Positions 1 through 9,176 are shown, counted from the stretch's first letter. The stretch is 64,000 nucleotides of DNA from Hyphomicrobiales bacterium (GCA_947454055.1 CANGIS010000004.1:1-64000), one strand, 5' to 3'. Made by a program: numbers and translations. Notes: generated from the sequence alone by a model not told the origin.

Positions 1-56
1 AACCCTGGGGATTTTCCCGTCTCGATCAGGGCTGGGGGGAGTTCGAAGCGGTTTAG

Positions 57-146
57 TGGCGGAGGAGGCGGGATTCGAACCCGCGATACGGTTTCCCGTA
101 TACACACTTTCCAGGCGTGCGCCTTAAACCACTCGGCCACCCCTCC
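57..146 (-). tRNA. tRNA-Ser (anticodon GGA)
   Basis: Read on the minus strand this 90-nt segment folds as a class II tRNA. The seven acceptor bases GGAGGGG (146-140) pair with CTCCTCC (67-61) with one G-U, the discriminator is G and the 3' CCA is encoded (59-57). The T arm is GCGGG-TTCGAAT-CCCGC. The anticodon loop reads CTGGAAA, giving GGA, which decodes UCC/UCU serine codons. A long variable arm with the complementary pair TACGG/CCGTA is what is expected for tRNA-Ser. Confidence 0.97.
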
Positions 147-341
147 GTCATCGGTGCTCTTGGATGAAACAAAACCAAAAGCTTGGAAAAACTAATCCCG
201 ATTACGACGTGGTTATAGACGAGACTTGGCGGCTTGCAACTACTTCGGGGGTTGTTTGATCATTTTCCATAGGATGGACTCGAAGGATGCCGGGGTCATG
301 CTTATATCCAATCTTCAAATTTTTTCAAAAGGAGCCAAATT

Positions 342-998
342 ATGTTTAGTTTCCGCAAAACTCCACGGATGCCGAGCGTGGATGAGGCTCTTCCGGGGCG
401 GAATGAGCCGCTTTTGACGGCTAAAACCCATTTTGTGAATGGAAACCCGCTTAAAGGACCCTATCCGGCCGGATTCGAGGTTGCCCTATTCGGAGTAGGG
501 TGCTTTTGGGGGGCTGAGCGCAAATTTTGGCAGGTTCCGGGCGTTTATGTCACGGCTGTCGGCTATACGGCCGGCCTTACACCGAACCCGACTTATGAGG
601 AAACATGCACAGGCCTTACAGGACATAACGAGGCCGTTCAGGTGGTCTATAACCCCGTTGAGGTTAATTACGAGCAGCTTTTGGCGCTCTTCTGGGAATC
701 CCACGATCCGACGCAGGGTATGCGGCAGGGCAATGATGTCGGGACCACCTACCGGTCAGGCCTTTACCCTTTGACCGCCGCCCAGATGGAGGCGGCCGTC
801 GCTTCGAAAGCCGCCTATCAGGAACGGCTGGCCCAAGCCGGTTATGGAGCGATCACCACCGAGATCCTTCCGGCGGAGACCTTCTATTATGCCGAAACCT
901 ATCACCAGCAATATCTCGCCAAGAATCCGAATGGCTATTGCGGACTGGGGGGAACAGGGGTGAGTTGTCCGATCGGTCTGCCGGCAGCGGCAGAGTAG
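342..998 (+). CDS. msrA: Peptide-methionine (S)-S-oxide reductase MsrA
   Basis: 218 aa. Repairs oxidised methionine (S-sulfoxide epimer) in proteins using thioredoxin. The family signature GCFWG is present with the catalytic Cys at residue 54, and two C-terminal cysteines at about 200 and 209 (GYCG and VSCP) are placed to act as recycling residues. Length is normal for the longer MsrA type. The start is supported by an AAAGGAG Shine-Dalgarno 7 nt upstream of the ATG. The gene is monocistronic, with 195 nt between it and the tRNA upstream, and converges with the peptidase gene, 12 nt apart. No signal peptide, so cytoplasmic. Confidence 0.96.
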   Translation: MFSFRKTPRMPSVDEALPGRNEPLLTAKTHFVNGNPLKGPYPAGFEVALFGVGCFWGAERKFWQVPGVYVTAVGYTAGLTPNPTYEETCTGLTGHNEAVQVVYNPVEVNYEQLLALFWESHDPTQGMRQGNDVGTTYRSGLYPLTAAQMEAAVASKAAYQERLAQAGYGAITTEILPAETFYYAETYHQQYLAKNPNGYCGLGGTGVSCPIGLPAAAE

Positions 999-1010
999 TC
1001 GGCCAACCCG

Positions 1011-2444
1011 TTAGCGGGGCGATGCCATGAAGGCGTCGGCCGATGTCGCGCCGAGTTTGCTAAGATAGCGCGCCCAGGCGATCATGCCGCGCTCGTAACT
1101 CGAGAGGCGGAAAAATTCGTTGGGCGCGTGGTAGTCTTCGTCCACCGTTGAGAATGAAAAGAACACCGTATCGATAGCAAGCACGCGGCGGAAAATATCG
1201 CCGATCGGAATCGTTGCCCCCATGCGAACGCGGACGGGACGCTTGTCCAGCACGGATTCCAAAACATCTTCAGAGAGCACCAAGGCAGGGTGGTTGTGGG
1301 TGATCGCGTATGCGGGGGTGCCGCCGGTCTCGCGCTGGACGCTGACGCTGGTTCCCTGTGGCGCGTTGGCCTCCAAGAATGTGGCAAGCAGGGCTACGAT
1401 CTGGTCCGGGTCCTGGCCCGGCACCAGACGGCAGGAGATTTTGGCAGAGGCCTCGGAGGGTATGACGGTTTTTTTGCCGGGACCGGTATAGCCGCCGACA
1501 ATGCCGTTGAATTCGAGCGTGGGTCTGATCCAGTTGCGCTGCAACAGCGTGTAGCCCGCTTCGCCCGCACCCGATGAGGCGCCTACTTCTTTCAGATAGT
1601 CTGCTTCATCAAAAGGGATAGCAGCAATGGCTGCCACTTCATCGGGGTGAACGGGATCAAGCCCCTCATAAAAGCCGGGCACGGCCACGGCACCCTCCGG
1701 TGTGTGGAGCCTGGCCAAGAGCGCAATCAGTGCCTGAATGGGATTGGCCACCGAGCCGCCATGACGGCCGGAATGAAGATCCTTTCCAGGTCCGCGCAAC
1801 GTGACTTCCAACGCACAGATCCCGCGGCTGGCAACCGTTACGCTGGGCAGGTCAGCGCGCCATTGGGCACCATCGGCGGAGAGCGCAAAATCGGCTTTCA
1901 ACCTGTCTTGATGGGTGCGGACAAACTCTTCGAGATGGGCGCTGGAAATCTCTTCCTCGCCCTCGAATAAAAACACCATATTGACGGGCAGTTTGCCATG
2001 CTCGGCCATAAAGGCGGCGGCGACCGCAATGGGGATCAGCATCGGGCCTTTGTCATCCGATACGCCGCGGGCATAAAGCCGACCGTCGCGAATATCGGGC
2101 GTGAAGGGCGCGGACTTCCACGCGCTGATCGGGTCCGGCGGTTGCACATCATAATGGCCATAGACCAGCACCGTGGGTGCGCCGGGTGCCCCGTGCCAGG
2201 CAGCGGTGACGACGGGATGCCCTTCGGTCGGCAAGATCGCGATGTCGGTGAGGCCTGCTTCTTTAAGTTGGTTGGCGACAAATCGGCTCGCTGCGTGAAT
2301 GCCGTCTTGATAGGACGGATCGGTTGAAACGCTCGGGATCGACACAAAGGCTTTGAGCGTTTCGATATGCTGCGGCATCGCCTGCTGAAGGCGTTTTTCA
2401 ATCGCTGATGAATGCCATTGATCGGTCATTTGCGGATCGCTCAT
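1011..2444 (-). CDS. M20-family metallopeptidase (dipeptidase/acetylornithine deacetylase-like)
   Basis: 477 aa. Zinc-dependent amidohydrolase or dipeptidase of the ArgE/DapE/CPG2 group. Visible metal and catalytic motifs are GHYDVQPP (His97, Asp99), a VSDDKGP motif (Asp130/131), FEGEEE (Glu163/164) and SADGA; the dimerisation-domain motif DLHSGRHGG is also present. The ATG at 2444 overlaps the TGA of the upstream SDR gene (ATGA), so the pair is translationally coupled; an in-frame start 39 nt upstream would bury more of the SDR gene and is less likely. No signal peptide. Context (SDR, amidohydrolase, peptide ABC importer upstream) suggests it cleaves an imported amide or dipeptide; the exact substrate cannot be read from sequence. 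Confidence 0.9.
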   Translation of the reverse strand: MSDPQMTDQWHSSAIEKRLQQAMPQHIETLKAFVSIPSVSTDPSYQDGIHAASRFVANQLKEAGLTDIAILPTEGHPVVTAAWHGAPGAPTVLVYGHYDVQPPDPISAWKSAPFTPDIRDGRLYARGVSDDKGPMLIPIAVAAAFMAEHGKLPVNMVFLFEGEEEISSAHLEEFVRTHQDRLKADFALSADGAQWRADLPSVTVASRGICALEVTLRGPGKDLHSGRHGGSVANPIQALIALLARLHTPEGAVAVPGFYEGLDPVHPDEVAAIAAIPFDEADYLKEVGASSGAGEAGYTLLQRNWIRPTLEFNGIVGGYTGPGKKTVIPSEASAKISCRLVPGQDPDQIVALLATFLEANAPQGTSVSVQRETGGTPAYAITHNHPALVLSEDVLESVLDKRPVRVRMGATIPIGDIFRRVLAIDTVFFSFSTVDEDYHAPNEFFRLSSYERGMIAWARYLSKLGATSADAFMASPR

Positions 2445-3175
2445 TTGCCGCCATCCACCGAGAGGGTTTGTCCGGTAATCCACGCGGCTTGATCGCTTGC
2501 AAAAAACAAGGTCGCGGCGACGATGTCATCCACCTTGCCCAAGCGGCGTGTAGCGATACGCTCCAACATGGCCTTCTGGCCCGCAGCGCCATAGCTTTCC
2601 CATTGCCGCTCGGTGCTCGGGTTGGAGCGGACAAAGCCCGGTGCCACGCTGTTCACCGTTATGCCGAATTGGCCGAGCTCATGGCCCAATTGACGGGTTA
2701 ACCCGATCTCGCCCGCTTTGGCCGAGGCGTAGGCCTGGATGCCGGTGAGGCTGACGCCCAAGCCCGCCCCCGACGAGATGAGAATGATACGACCAAAGCC
2801 ACGCGCCTTCATGGCGGGAACAACCGCTTGCGACAGCAGGAAACCGGCCTTCATGTTGATGTTGACGATGGCATCCCAATCATCTTCGGAAATATCCTCA
2901 ATGGGGCGGCCGACCTGCCCGCATACGCCACCGGCGCTATGGACGAGGATGTCAAAAGGCCCATGGTTTTTCACAAGCGCTTCAACGGCTGCGCGTTGGG
3001 TAAGGTCGCAGCTATGGGGCGTGATGGTGAGGCCATTTTCGTCTGGCTCGACAGGGTTGCGATCAACGCCCGTGACGGTTGCGCCGTCGCGCGTGAGTGC
3101 GAACGCAATCGCTCTACCGATACCATGTGCCGCGCCGGTAACGAGTGCGCGTTTGCCTTTGAAATCGATGAGCAT
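2441..3175 (-). CDS. SDR-family NAD(P)-dependent oxidoreductase
   Basis: 244 aa, a classical short-chain dehydrogenase. The nucleotide-binding motif TGAAHGIG lies at residues 13-20, the HSAGG (NNAG-equivalent) motif near 79-83, the catalytic Ser at 134-135 (LISSGAG) and Tyr149/Lys153 in YASAK. A C-terminal ITGQTLSVDGGK stretch is typical of the FabG-like branch. It is coupled to the M20 peptidase by an ATGA overlap. The substrate is unknown; a role in oxidising or reducing a product of the neighbouring amidohydrolases is inference from position only. Confidence 0.92.
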   Translation of the reverse strand: MLIDFKGKRALVTGAAHGIGRAIAFALTRDGATVTGVDRNPVEPDENGLTITPHSCDLTQRAAVEALVKNHGPFDILVHSAGGVCGQVGRPIEDISEDDWDAIVNINMKAGFLLSQAVVPAMKARGFGRIILISSGAGLGVSLTGIQAYASAKAGEIGLTRQLGHELGQFGITVNSVAPGFVRSNPSTERQWESYGAAGQKAMLERIATRRLGKVDDIVAATLFFASDQAAWITGQTLSVDGGK

Positions 3176-3218
3176 GGTGCGTTTCCTTTAGAGTGTTATT
3201 TTGTGCCGTAAAACTTAA

Positions 3219-3462
3219 CCGTCATGGAGAGGTGAGGAGCGAAGCAACTTTAACCGTCATTGCGAGCGATGAGCGAAGCAAACTAGCTGATTTGAATTAT
3301 AAAAATGCAACGGTGCAATCCCACTCTAAATTTTCCATCAACTGGGTTGCTTCGCGTTCGTCACTCAAAACGATTCACAGGATCGTTTTGTTCGCTTCGC
3401 GAAACGCTCCTCACCTCGCAATGACGGGGATATTTGCTTCGCTCCTCACCTCGCCATGACGG
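3219..3462. repeat. Composite inverted repeat (dispersed palindromic element)
   Basis: The 298-nt gap between the SDR gene and the ketopantoate-reductase-like gene has no convincing ORF. It carries two outer arms, 3219-3247 and 3434-3462, that match as reverse complements at 28 of 29 positions (one A/C difference). Nested inside are a second pair, 3254-3281 and 3391-3427, that share the core CCGTCATTGCGAG. The whole stretch could fold into a long hairpin. Related copies occur elsewhere in the window, so this is a dispersed intergenic repeat family, not a gene-specific signal. Confidence 0.85.
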
Positions 3463-3473
3463 ATAGGAACAAC

Positions 3474-4499
3474 CTATTTCGCTTTTGCCAACTCCGCCAG
3501 ATTTGCCCAATCAAGCTCGCGTTTGCCGTCCTCAATCTCGTGGATCATTGTGATCATGCCGGCCACCAGCGGGGTGGGAATCCCCAAGTTTGCGCCTTGC
3601 GTGACGATGGGGCCTAGCTGGGCATCGACTTCGGTTTTGCGTTTGCGGATGGCCAGATCGCGCCAGATGCCGGAATGGGTTTTGATGGATTTGGCGTTAT
3701 GCGTCACCATCGCACCAAAGGAAGCATGGGCTGCGGCCTCTGGCGCGTCGGGGGTGAAGGCTGCCGGATCATAGCCGTTAAAGCCGAGCGGGTCGTAGCC
3801 GAGTTTTAACGCGACCGATGTGGCCTCCCGCGCAATGTTGCGCAGAAGCGGGCGGGCGTCGGTTGCTGCCAAGCAGTCGCAAATCGAGGCGTTGGTGAGC
3901 GCTGTTGCAAACAACAGCGAGCCATAGCCGAGCTTGCCCCAGAGATAGCCAAAAATGTGATCGGTCATGATCGCGTTGGGATCAAAAACCAGCATCAGCG
4001 CGTGAAGGGCTTTTAAGCGTTCGGAAATTTGGCCATCAAGCTCGCCCAGCACGACGGCGCCGCGTCCGCTGAACTGGATGACGCCGGGTGACAGGTAATC
4101 GCCTCCGAAATTGAGAAACGCGCCAACGGTTCGCTCGCGGCCAACCTGCTCGGCGATCACAAGTTCATTGAGACCGTTTTGATAGGAAGCAATATAGCCA
4201 TTGCGGGCCAGATGGGGCGCGATTTGTCGTGTAGCGCCTTCCGTATGATGGGCTTTAACACAGAGCAAAATCCGGCTGAACGTGCCTTGCACCTGATCGG
4301 GCGTTAAGGCCCGAACCTTCACGTTGAACTGGTCAATCGGGCCTTCAATCGTCAGCCCGTCACGGTTCATCGCCTCGACATGCGAAGCGTCCTGATCGAC
4401 GAAGAGAACGTCTTGTCCGGCGCGAATAAAATACGCGCCGATGGCTCCGCCGATTGCACCCGCTCCCCAAACAATAATCGGGTCGCTTGCGCCGGTCAT
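3474..4499 (-). CDS. Ketopantoate reductase (PanE/ApbA) family protein
   Basis: 341 aa. The N-terminal dinucleotide-binding motif GAGAIGG opens a Rossmann fold; the CVKAHH segment near residue 90 holds the lysine that NADPH reductases of this family use, and the C-terminal helical domain (ApbA_C type) is complete. PanE itself reduces 2-dehydropantoate to pantoate, but many family members act on other 2-oxo acids. The operon context (creatininase-family hydrolase and peptide importer) argues for a catabolic paralogue, so no symbol is given. The ATG at 4499 overlaps the upstream TGA (ATGA); GGAAGG about 9 nt before it supports this start over the ATG at 4505. Confidence 0.85.
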   Translation of the reverse strand: MTGASDPIIVWGAGAIGGAIGAYFIRAGQDVLFVDQDASHVEAMNRDGLTIEGPIDQFNVKVRALTPDQVQGTFSRILLCVKAHHTEGATRQIAPHLARNGYIASYQNGLNELVIAEQVGRERTVGAFLNFGGDYLSPGVIQFSGRGAVVLGELDGQISERLKALHALMLVFDPNAIMTDHIFGYLWGKLGYGSLLFATALTNASICDCLAATDARPLLRNIAREATSVALKLGYDPLGFNGYDPAAFTPDAPEAAAHASFGAMVTHNAKSIKTHSGIWRDLAIRKRKTEVDAQLGPIVTQGANLGIPTPLVAGMITMIHEIEDGKRELDWANLAELAKAK

Positions 4500-5197
4500 G
4501 CCCATGGCCCTTCCATCAGTGCGCGCGTTTCTTCAACGGCGATCTGCCACAGTGCCAGCATCTCTTCATCGCTCTTTTGATAGACGCCGCCGAAATTGCC
4601 GTCGCCCAACATGGTACGAACGCCTGCGGGGTCTTTTAACCGCATCACTTCCAAATCCGTCATCGGCTTTTGGTGTTCGGGGCCGCGAATATTGGGCAGG
4701 CGCGTCCATGGGAAATTTTCCATCCAGGAGGCGTGCGAAGCGACCTTGTCGATCTCCTGCACCTTGGCGAATGTTTTGGGCGCGTTCCACCAATTGTGGA
4801 AACGAACGGCGGAACCGGGATTGCGCCCCATCCATTCAATCGCCGCGGTCTGGGCGGGTGAATTGCCGCCATGGCCATTGCACAGGAAGATGCGGCGGAA
4901 ACCTGCGGTGTAGAGCGAGTCCAGAATATCGGTAATCACCGCCGTATAGGTGGACATTTTTAACGATACCGAGCCGGGATACGCCAGAAAATAGGGTGTA
5001 ATGCCATAGGCTTGGACCGGAAATACCGGAATGCCTAAAGGCTCGGCGGCATCAAGGGCCACTTTTTCGGACAGGATGGAATCGACCGACAGGCTTAAAT
5101 AAGCGTGTTGCTCGGTGGAGCCGAGCGGCAGGATGGCGCGGTCGTCCTGCTTCAAATAGTCTTCGACCTGCATCCAGTTCATATCGCTAATTCGCAT
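4496..5197 (-). CDS. Creatininase-family amidohydrolase
   Basis: 233 aa. Family members are metal-dependent hydrolases of cyclic or linear amides (creatinine amidohydrolase, ArfB-type deformylases, related enzymes). The metal-site signature LPLGSTEQH (residues 23-31) is followed by Asp39 and by NGHGGN (107-112), and a conserved Glu lies further downstream. The usual GPHLPL stretch after EQH is AYLSLS here, so it is not a textbook creatininase and I give no symbol. It is 26 nt downstream of the ABC ATPase gene and overlaps the reductase gene by ATGA, placing it in the importer operon. Confidence 0.88.
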   Translation of the reverse strand: MRISDMNWMQVEDYLKQDDRAILPLGSTEQHAYLSLSVDSILSEKVALDAAEPLGIPVFPVQAYGITPYFLAYPGSVSLKMSTYTAVITDILDSLYTAGFRRIFLCNGHGGNSPAQTAAIEWMGRNPGSAVRFHNWWNAPKTFAKVQEIDKVASHASWMENFPWTRLPNIRGPEHQKPMTDLEVMRLKDPAGVRTMLGDGNFGGVYQKSDEEMLALWQIAVEETRALMEGPWA

Positions 5198-5223
5198 GAG
5201 AGATGCTCCATTAAAGGGGATCG

Positions 5224-6183
5224 TTATTCAACCGCCCAGCACGCGACATCGCGACCGTGTTTGAGGGCGATGGGGGGTGCCTCAGCCTTGCAGCGATCAA
5301 AGGCTTGCGGGCAGCGCGGATGGAAGGGGCAACCCGAGGGCGGATCGAACGGCGAGGGTAGTTCTCCCTGCAACACGATGCGCTCTTTCTTTGCATCGGG
5401 ATCAGCCACCGGCGTCGCCGATAACAGGGCTTTGGTGTAGGGGTGTTGCGGTGAAGCAAACAATTGTTCGCGGGTGGCGGTTTCCACTGCGTGACCGAGA
5501 TAGATCACCATCACACGGTCTGCAATGTGGCGGACAACCGACAGATCATGGCTGATGAAGAGATAGGCCAAGCCAAACTCTTCCTGCAATTCGGCCAGCA
5601 GATTAAGCACTTGCGCGCGGATGGACACATCGAGCGCGGAGACGGGCTCATCAAGCACAAGAATTTTCGGGCGTAACATCAAGGCACGCGCAATGGCGAT
5701 GCGCTGGCGCTGGCCGCCTGAGAACATATGTGGGTAACGGTCGCGAAACTCCGGCCGCAAGCCGACGCGGGCCATCATGGCGGCAACCGCGGTTGCCCGC
5801 TCAGTCTTGGTGAGTTTGGTGTTGACGATCAAGGGTTCTTCTAAAGCCGCCCCGATGGTTTGGCGCGGGTTGAGGGAGCCATAGGGATTTTGAAAAACGA
5901 TCTGCACTTCGCTGCGCAGCGTTTTGCGTTCGGCTTTGGTGGCATGGACGAGATCAATGCCATTGATGCGGAGCGTGCCGGCCGTCGGTGTTTCAATCAT
6001 CGTCAGCAGGCGCGCGAGCGTCGATTTGCCGGAGCCTGATTCACCCACAACGGCGAGCGTCTTGCCTGCTTCCAGATCGAAGCTGACACCTGCCAGAGCG
6101 TGGACGGTGGCCTCGGGCGCGAACATGCCGCGGCGAACTTTGTAATCCCGCGTCAGATCGCGGGCTTCGAGAACGACGCTCAT
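5224..6183 (-). CDS. Peptide-type ABC transporter ATP-binding protein (DppF/OppF-like)
   Basis: 319 aa ATPase subunit. Walker [10 protein letters not shown], signature [15 protein letters not shown] and Walker B ILVLDEPVSALD are all intact. The C-terminal oligopeptide/dipeptide extension with CPFHPRCP is typical of DppF/OppF. The ATG at 6183 overlaps the TGA of the DppD-like gene (ATGA); a longer in-frame start at 6234 lies inside that gene and is not needed. It works as a heterodimer with the preceding ATPase to power the dppBC permease. Confidence 0.94.
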   Translation of the reverse strand: MSVVLEARDLTRDYKVRRGMFAPEATVHALAGVSFDLEAGKTLAVVGESGSGKSTLARLLTMIETPTAGTLRINGIDLVHATKAERKTLRSEVQIVFQNPYGSLNPRQTIGAALEEPLIVNTKLTKTERATAVAAMMARVGLRPEFRDRYPHMFSGGQRQRIAIARALMLRPKILVLDEPVSALDVSIRAQVLNLLAELQEEFGLAYLFISHDLSVVRHIADRVMVIYLGHAVETATREQLFASPQHPYTKALLSATPVADPDAKKERIVLQGELPSPFDPPSGCPFHPRCPQAFDRCKAEAPPIALKHGRDVACWAVE

Positions 6184-7169
6184 CGGCTGCCCTCCAGAAT
6201 GACGGGTTGACCGTGGACGAGGGGCGTGTGGCAAAGGGCGCGTCCCTGCTCCGAGGGAGCACGGTTTGGTTTAACCGTGTGGCAATGCCCGGTTGCAAAG
6301 GCGCAACGGGGTGCGAACATGCAGCCTTTCAGCCGGTCGAACTGGCCCGGCACGACGCCGGGGATGGAGGGCAGCACACGGCCCGTTGCACGCTCGGGCA
6401 AGGCCGCGAGCAAGGCGGCGGTATAGGGATGGTGCGGATCGCGGAACAGCCCGCGCGTATCCTGCATCTCGACCTGCTGGCCGGCATATTGGACGACGAC
6501 GCGTTGCGCTGTCTCGGCAACCACGCCCATATCATGCGTGATCAGCACAAGGCCCATGCCGTTTTCCTTGCGCAGCCGCAACAAGAGATCAAGGATCTGG
6601 GCTTGAATGGTCACGTCGAGCGCAGTGGTCGGTTCATCCGCGATCAGAAGTTTAGGCTCGGATGAGAGTGCCATCGCGATCATCACGCGCTGGCTCATGC
6701 CGCCGGAAAGTTGATGCGGATAGGCAGAAAGGCGCTTTTCGGGATCGGTGATGCCGACTTGTTCCAGAAGTTCGATGGAGCGCTTTTTCTGCGCCTGTTT
6801 GTCCATGCCGAAATGGGTTTTGAGCGTCTCGCCGATTTGAAAGCCCACCGTGAAGCACGGGTTGAGCGAGGTCATCGGTTCTTGGAAAATCATCGCGACG
6901 TCGCGACGCACGATTTTGCGGCGTTGCTCGTCGGAAATGGTCAGAAGGTCGAGGCCGTCAAATTCCATGCGATCGGCGGTAACCGTCGCCGTCCATGGCA
7001 AAAGGCCCATCACGGCGAGCATGGCCACCGATTTGCCCGACCCAGATTCGCCGACAATGGCGAGCACGTCGTCGCGTTCAACGGCCAAATCGATGCCGTC
7101 GACCGCTTTGAACGCGCCGTTTCGGGTGTCGAACGAGACGGAAAGATTGCGGATATTGAGAAGCGCCAT
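6180..7169 (-). CDS. Peptide-type ABC transporter ATP-binding protein (DppD/OppD-like)
   Basis: 329 aa. Walker [10 protein letters not shown], signature [15 protein letters not shown] and Walker [13 protein letters not shown] are intact; the C-terminal oligo_HPY region carries the CMFAPRC-type cysteine cluster. AAGGAG 8 nt upstream of the ATG supports the start. Four nucleotides separate it from the dppC-like stop and it overlaps the dppF-like gene. DppD members also bind an iron-sulfur cluster through the C-terminal cysteines in some systems; whether this one does is not known. Confidence 0.94.
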   Translation of the reverse strand: MALLNIRNLSVSFDTRNGAFKAVDGIDLAVERDDVLAIVGESGSGKSVAMLAVMGLLPWTATVTADRMEFDGLDLLTISDEQRRKIVRRDVAMIFQEPMTSLNPCFTVGFQIGETLKTHFGMDKQAQKKRSIELLEQVGITDPEKRLSAYPHQLSGGMSQRVMIAMALSSEPKLLIADEPTTALDVTIQAQILDLLLRLRKENGMGLVLITHDMGVVAETAQRVVVQYAGQQVEMQDTRGLFRDPHHPYTAALLAALPERATGRVLPSIPGVVPGQFDRLKGCMFAPRCAFATGHCHTVKPNRAPSEQGRALCHTPLVHGQPVILEGSR

Positions 7170-7173
7170 CGGA

Positions 7174-8070
7174 TCAGCTCCTTCTCAGTTTCGGGTCAAG
7201 CGCATCGCGCAAGCCATCGCCGAACAGATTGATCGAGACGACCGAGACCAGAATGGCGAGGCCCGGAAGGGTGACGATCCACGGGTTGGAGCGAATGAAT
7301 TCGCGCGCATCTGCCAGCATCGCGCCCCATTCCGGCGTTGGAGGCTGCGCGCCAAGGCCCAAAAAGCCCAAGGCGGCGGCTTCAAGAATGGCGTTCGACA
7401 CGCCCAGCGCCGCTTGCACGATCAGCGGTGCCAAACAGTTTGGCAGCACGGTCACGAACATCAGACGGATCGGGCCGACGCCCGCGACTTTGGCGGCGAT
7501 GATGTAATCCTTGCCGAATTCGGCCAGCGCCGAGCCGCGCACCAACCGGACATAATTGGGCAGGTAAACGACGGAGACGGCGACAATCGTGTTGGTCAGG
7601 CTCGGGCCCAAAATCGACACGACGAGAATGGCCAGAACCAGACTCGGGATCGACATGATGAGGTCCATGATCCGCATCAGGATGGAGTCGACCGCGCCGC
7701 CGACAAAGGCTGCCAAGAGGCCGAGCACAATGCCGACTATAACCGAAACCGTCATGACCGACAGGCCGATGAACAACGAGATCCGCGCGCCGTAAATCAG
7801 GCGCGAGATCATATCGCGGCCCAGCGCATCGGTGCCGAGCCAGAAGCGTGGATCACCGCCCTGAGCCCAATAAGGCGGCAGCTTGGTCATGCCACGAAAC
7901 TGCTCGGTAGCCGAGTAGGGCGCGACCCAATCCGCAAAAATGGCCAGAAAAATGATGATCAGCAGGATCACGAGCCCGCCGACGGCGCCGCGGTTTTGCG
8001 AAAACGCGTTCCAGAACGCGCTCAACGGCCCTGCCGGGGCGGCTTGGTGTGTCACAGTCTCAGCCGCCAT
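7174..8070 (-). CDS. Peptide-type ABC transporter permease (DppC-like)
   Basis: 298 aa inner-membrane permease. The N-terminal OppC-N type segment is followed by a transmembrane helix (about residues 35-55), then five further hydrophobic segments, and the EAA-loop region ILEAAALGFLGLGAQPPTPEWG near the C-terminus contacts the ATPases. I use the ATG at 8070, which has an AAGGAT Shine-Dalgarno and starts MAAETV; it overlaps the end of the dppB-like gene by 11 nt. Forms a heterodimer with the DppB-like subunit. Confidence 0.93.
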   Translation of the reverse strand: MAAETVTHQAAPAGPLSAFWNAFSQNRGAVGGLVILLIIIFLAIFADWVAPYSATEQFRGMTKLPPYWAQGGDPRFWLGTDALGRDMISRLIYGARISLFIGLSVMTVSVIVGIVLGLLAAFVGGAVDSILMRIMDLIMSIPSLVLAILVVSILGPSLTNTIVAVSVVYLPNYVRLVRGSALAEFGKDYIIAAKVAGVGPIRLMFVTVLPNCLAPLIVQAALGVSNAILEAAALGFLGLGAQPPTPEWGAMLADAREFIRSNPWIVTLPGLAILVSVVSINLFGDGLRDALDPKLRRS

Positions 8071-9073
8071 GACGGATCCTTGGATTAATGGCCCCGTACA
8101 AGAGATCAACCAGAAGATTGATGACAATGACGAGGGAGGAGATCAATAAAATGCCGCCTTGTAGCGCCGGATAGTCGCGGCGGCCGATGGATTCGATCAG
8201 CCATTTGCCGACGCCCGGCCAGGAAAAGATCGTCTCGGTCAAAACGGCACCCGCCAACAGGCCGCCAACTTGTAGGCCGACGACGGTCACGACCGGAATC
8301 AGCGCATTGCGCAGCGCATGGAGCGAGATGACGCGAAACTCGGAGAGCCCCTTCGCACGCGCGGTGCGGACATAGTCTTCGCTCAATACTTCGAGCATCG
8401 AGGAACGCGTCATGCGCGCGATCACCGCGAGCGGCACGGTTCCGAGCACGATCATCGGCAAAACGAGGTGGTGCAGGGCCGATAAGAACGCGCCCTTCTG
8501 ATCGGACATCAACGAGTCAATCAGCATGAAGCCGGTTGTCGGCTCGAAATAGAAATTGATCATATCGATACGGCCCGACACCGGCGTTAAATGCCAGCCT
8601 TCGGATACCAGCATGATCAGCAAAAGGCCCCACCAGAAGATAGGCATAGAAAAGCCCGCAACCGCTGCTCCCATCAAGGTATGATCGAACCAGCTGCCGC
8701 GCTTGACGGCGGCAAACACGCCCGCGGGAATACCGAGCAAGACGGCAAACAGAATGCCGGCGATGGAGAGTTCCAGCGTTGCCGGAAACAGGCTCAGAAA
8801 TTCGGTGAGGACTTTCTCGTTGCTCGACAGCGATACGCCAAAATCACCATGCAGCAAATGCCAGACATAATCGAAAAACTGCTTCCAGACCGGTTGGTCG
8901 AGCCCTAGTTCGTGCCGGAAATAGGCGAGGCGCTCGGGCGATATGCCGTGTTCGCCGGTTCTGACCTCAACCGGATCGCCGGGTACAAGCCGGATCGCGA
9001 TAAAGGTCACGAACATCAAGGCGATAAAGGTCGGAATCGTCAGGAGCAAACGGCGCAGGATAAATTTGATCAT
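8060..9073 (-). CDS. Peptide-type ABC transporter permease (DppB-like)
   Basis: 337 aa, six predicted membrane helices beginning with a signal-anchor at residues 9-30 (LLLTIPTFIALMFVTFIAIRL). The motif LVPGDPVEVRTG and the EAA-type loop with DYVRTARAKGLSE are characteristic of DppB/OppB. The Shine-Dalgarno is weak (AGGA about 13 nt upstream), and two stem-loops separate it from the solute-binding-protein gene, which would let the binding protein be made in excess over the permease. Confidence 0.94.
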   Translation of the reverse strand: MIKFILRRLLLTIPTFIALMFVTFIAIRLVPGDPVEVRTGEHGISPERLAYFRHELGLDQPVWKQFFDYVWHLLHGDFGVSLSSNEKVLTEFLSLFPATLELSIAGILFAVLLGIPAGVFAAVKRGSWFDHTLMGAAVAGFSMPIFWWGLLLIMLVSEGWHLTPVSGRIDMINFYFEPTTGFMLIDSLMSDQKGAFLSALHHLVLPMIVLGTVPLAVIARMTRSSMLEVLSEDYVRTARAKGLSEFRVISLHALRNALIPVVTVVGLQVGGLLAGAVLTETIFSWPGVGKWLIESIGRRDYPALQGGILLISSLVIVINLLVDLLYGAINPRIRHGG

Positions 9074-9110
9074 GGGGGGAAGAGTGTCCTGCGGAAGGGA
9101 CTACACATTT

Positions 9111-9130
9111 CTTCCCCCGAACGGGAGAAG
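9111..9130 (-). promoter_or_regulatory. Intercistronic stem-loop, second of two
   Basis: On the minus strand CTTCTCCC (9130-9123) and GGGGGAAG (9118-9111) pair as an 8-bp stem around a GTTC tetraloop, with one G-U. It lies downstream of a stronger stem-loop and 38 nt before the dppB-like start. Probably an mRNA-stability or attenuation element. Confidence 0.5.
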
Positions 9131-9141
9131 CACGCTTGAAA

Positions 9142-9176
9142 GTTACCCCTCTCCCGCGGCGCGGGAGAGGGGTAAC
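9142..9176 (-). terminator. Perfect 16-bp stem-loop after the binding-protein gene (leaky terminator or mRNA stabiliser)
   Basis: GTTACCCCTCTCCCGC (9142-9157) and its exact reverse complement (9161-9176) flank a 3-nt loop, 10 nt after the binding-protein stop. On the minus strand it is followed by TTTC only, so termination would be incomplete. Position between a solute-binding-protein gene and permease genes is where partial terminators are commonly found. Confidence 0.75.

Noticed and set aside
342-998. msrA as a methionine sulfoxide reductase A-B fusion
   Set aside because: The 218-aa length holds only the MsrA domain; no MsrB motif follows.
3193-3459. An 88-aa ORF in the gap between the SDR and reductase genes
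   Set aside because: It consists almost wholly of the inverted repeat arms and has no Shine-Dalgarno or family similarity.
6850-8088. A 412-codon open frame antisense to dppD/dppC
   Set aside because: Extremely Asp/Arg/Gln-rich low-complexity translation lying opposite two well-supported transporter genes.
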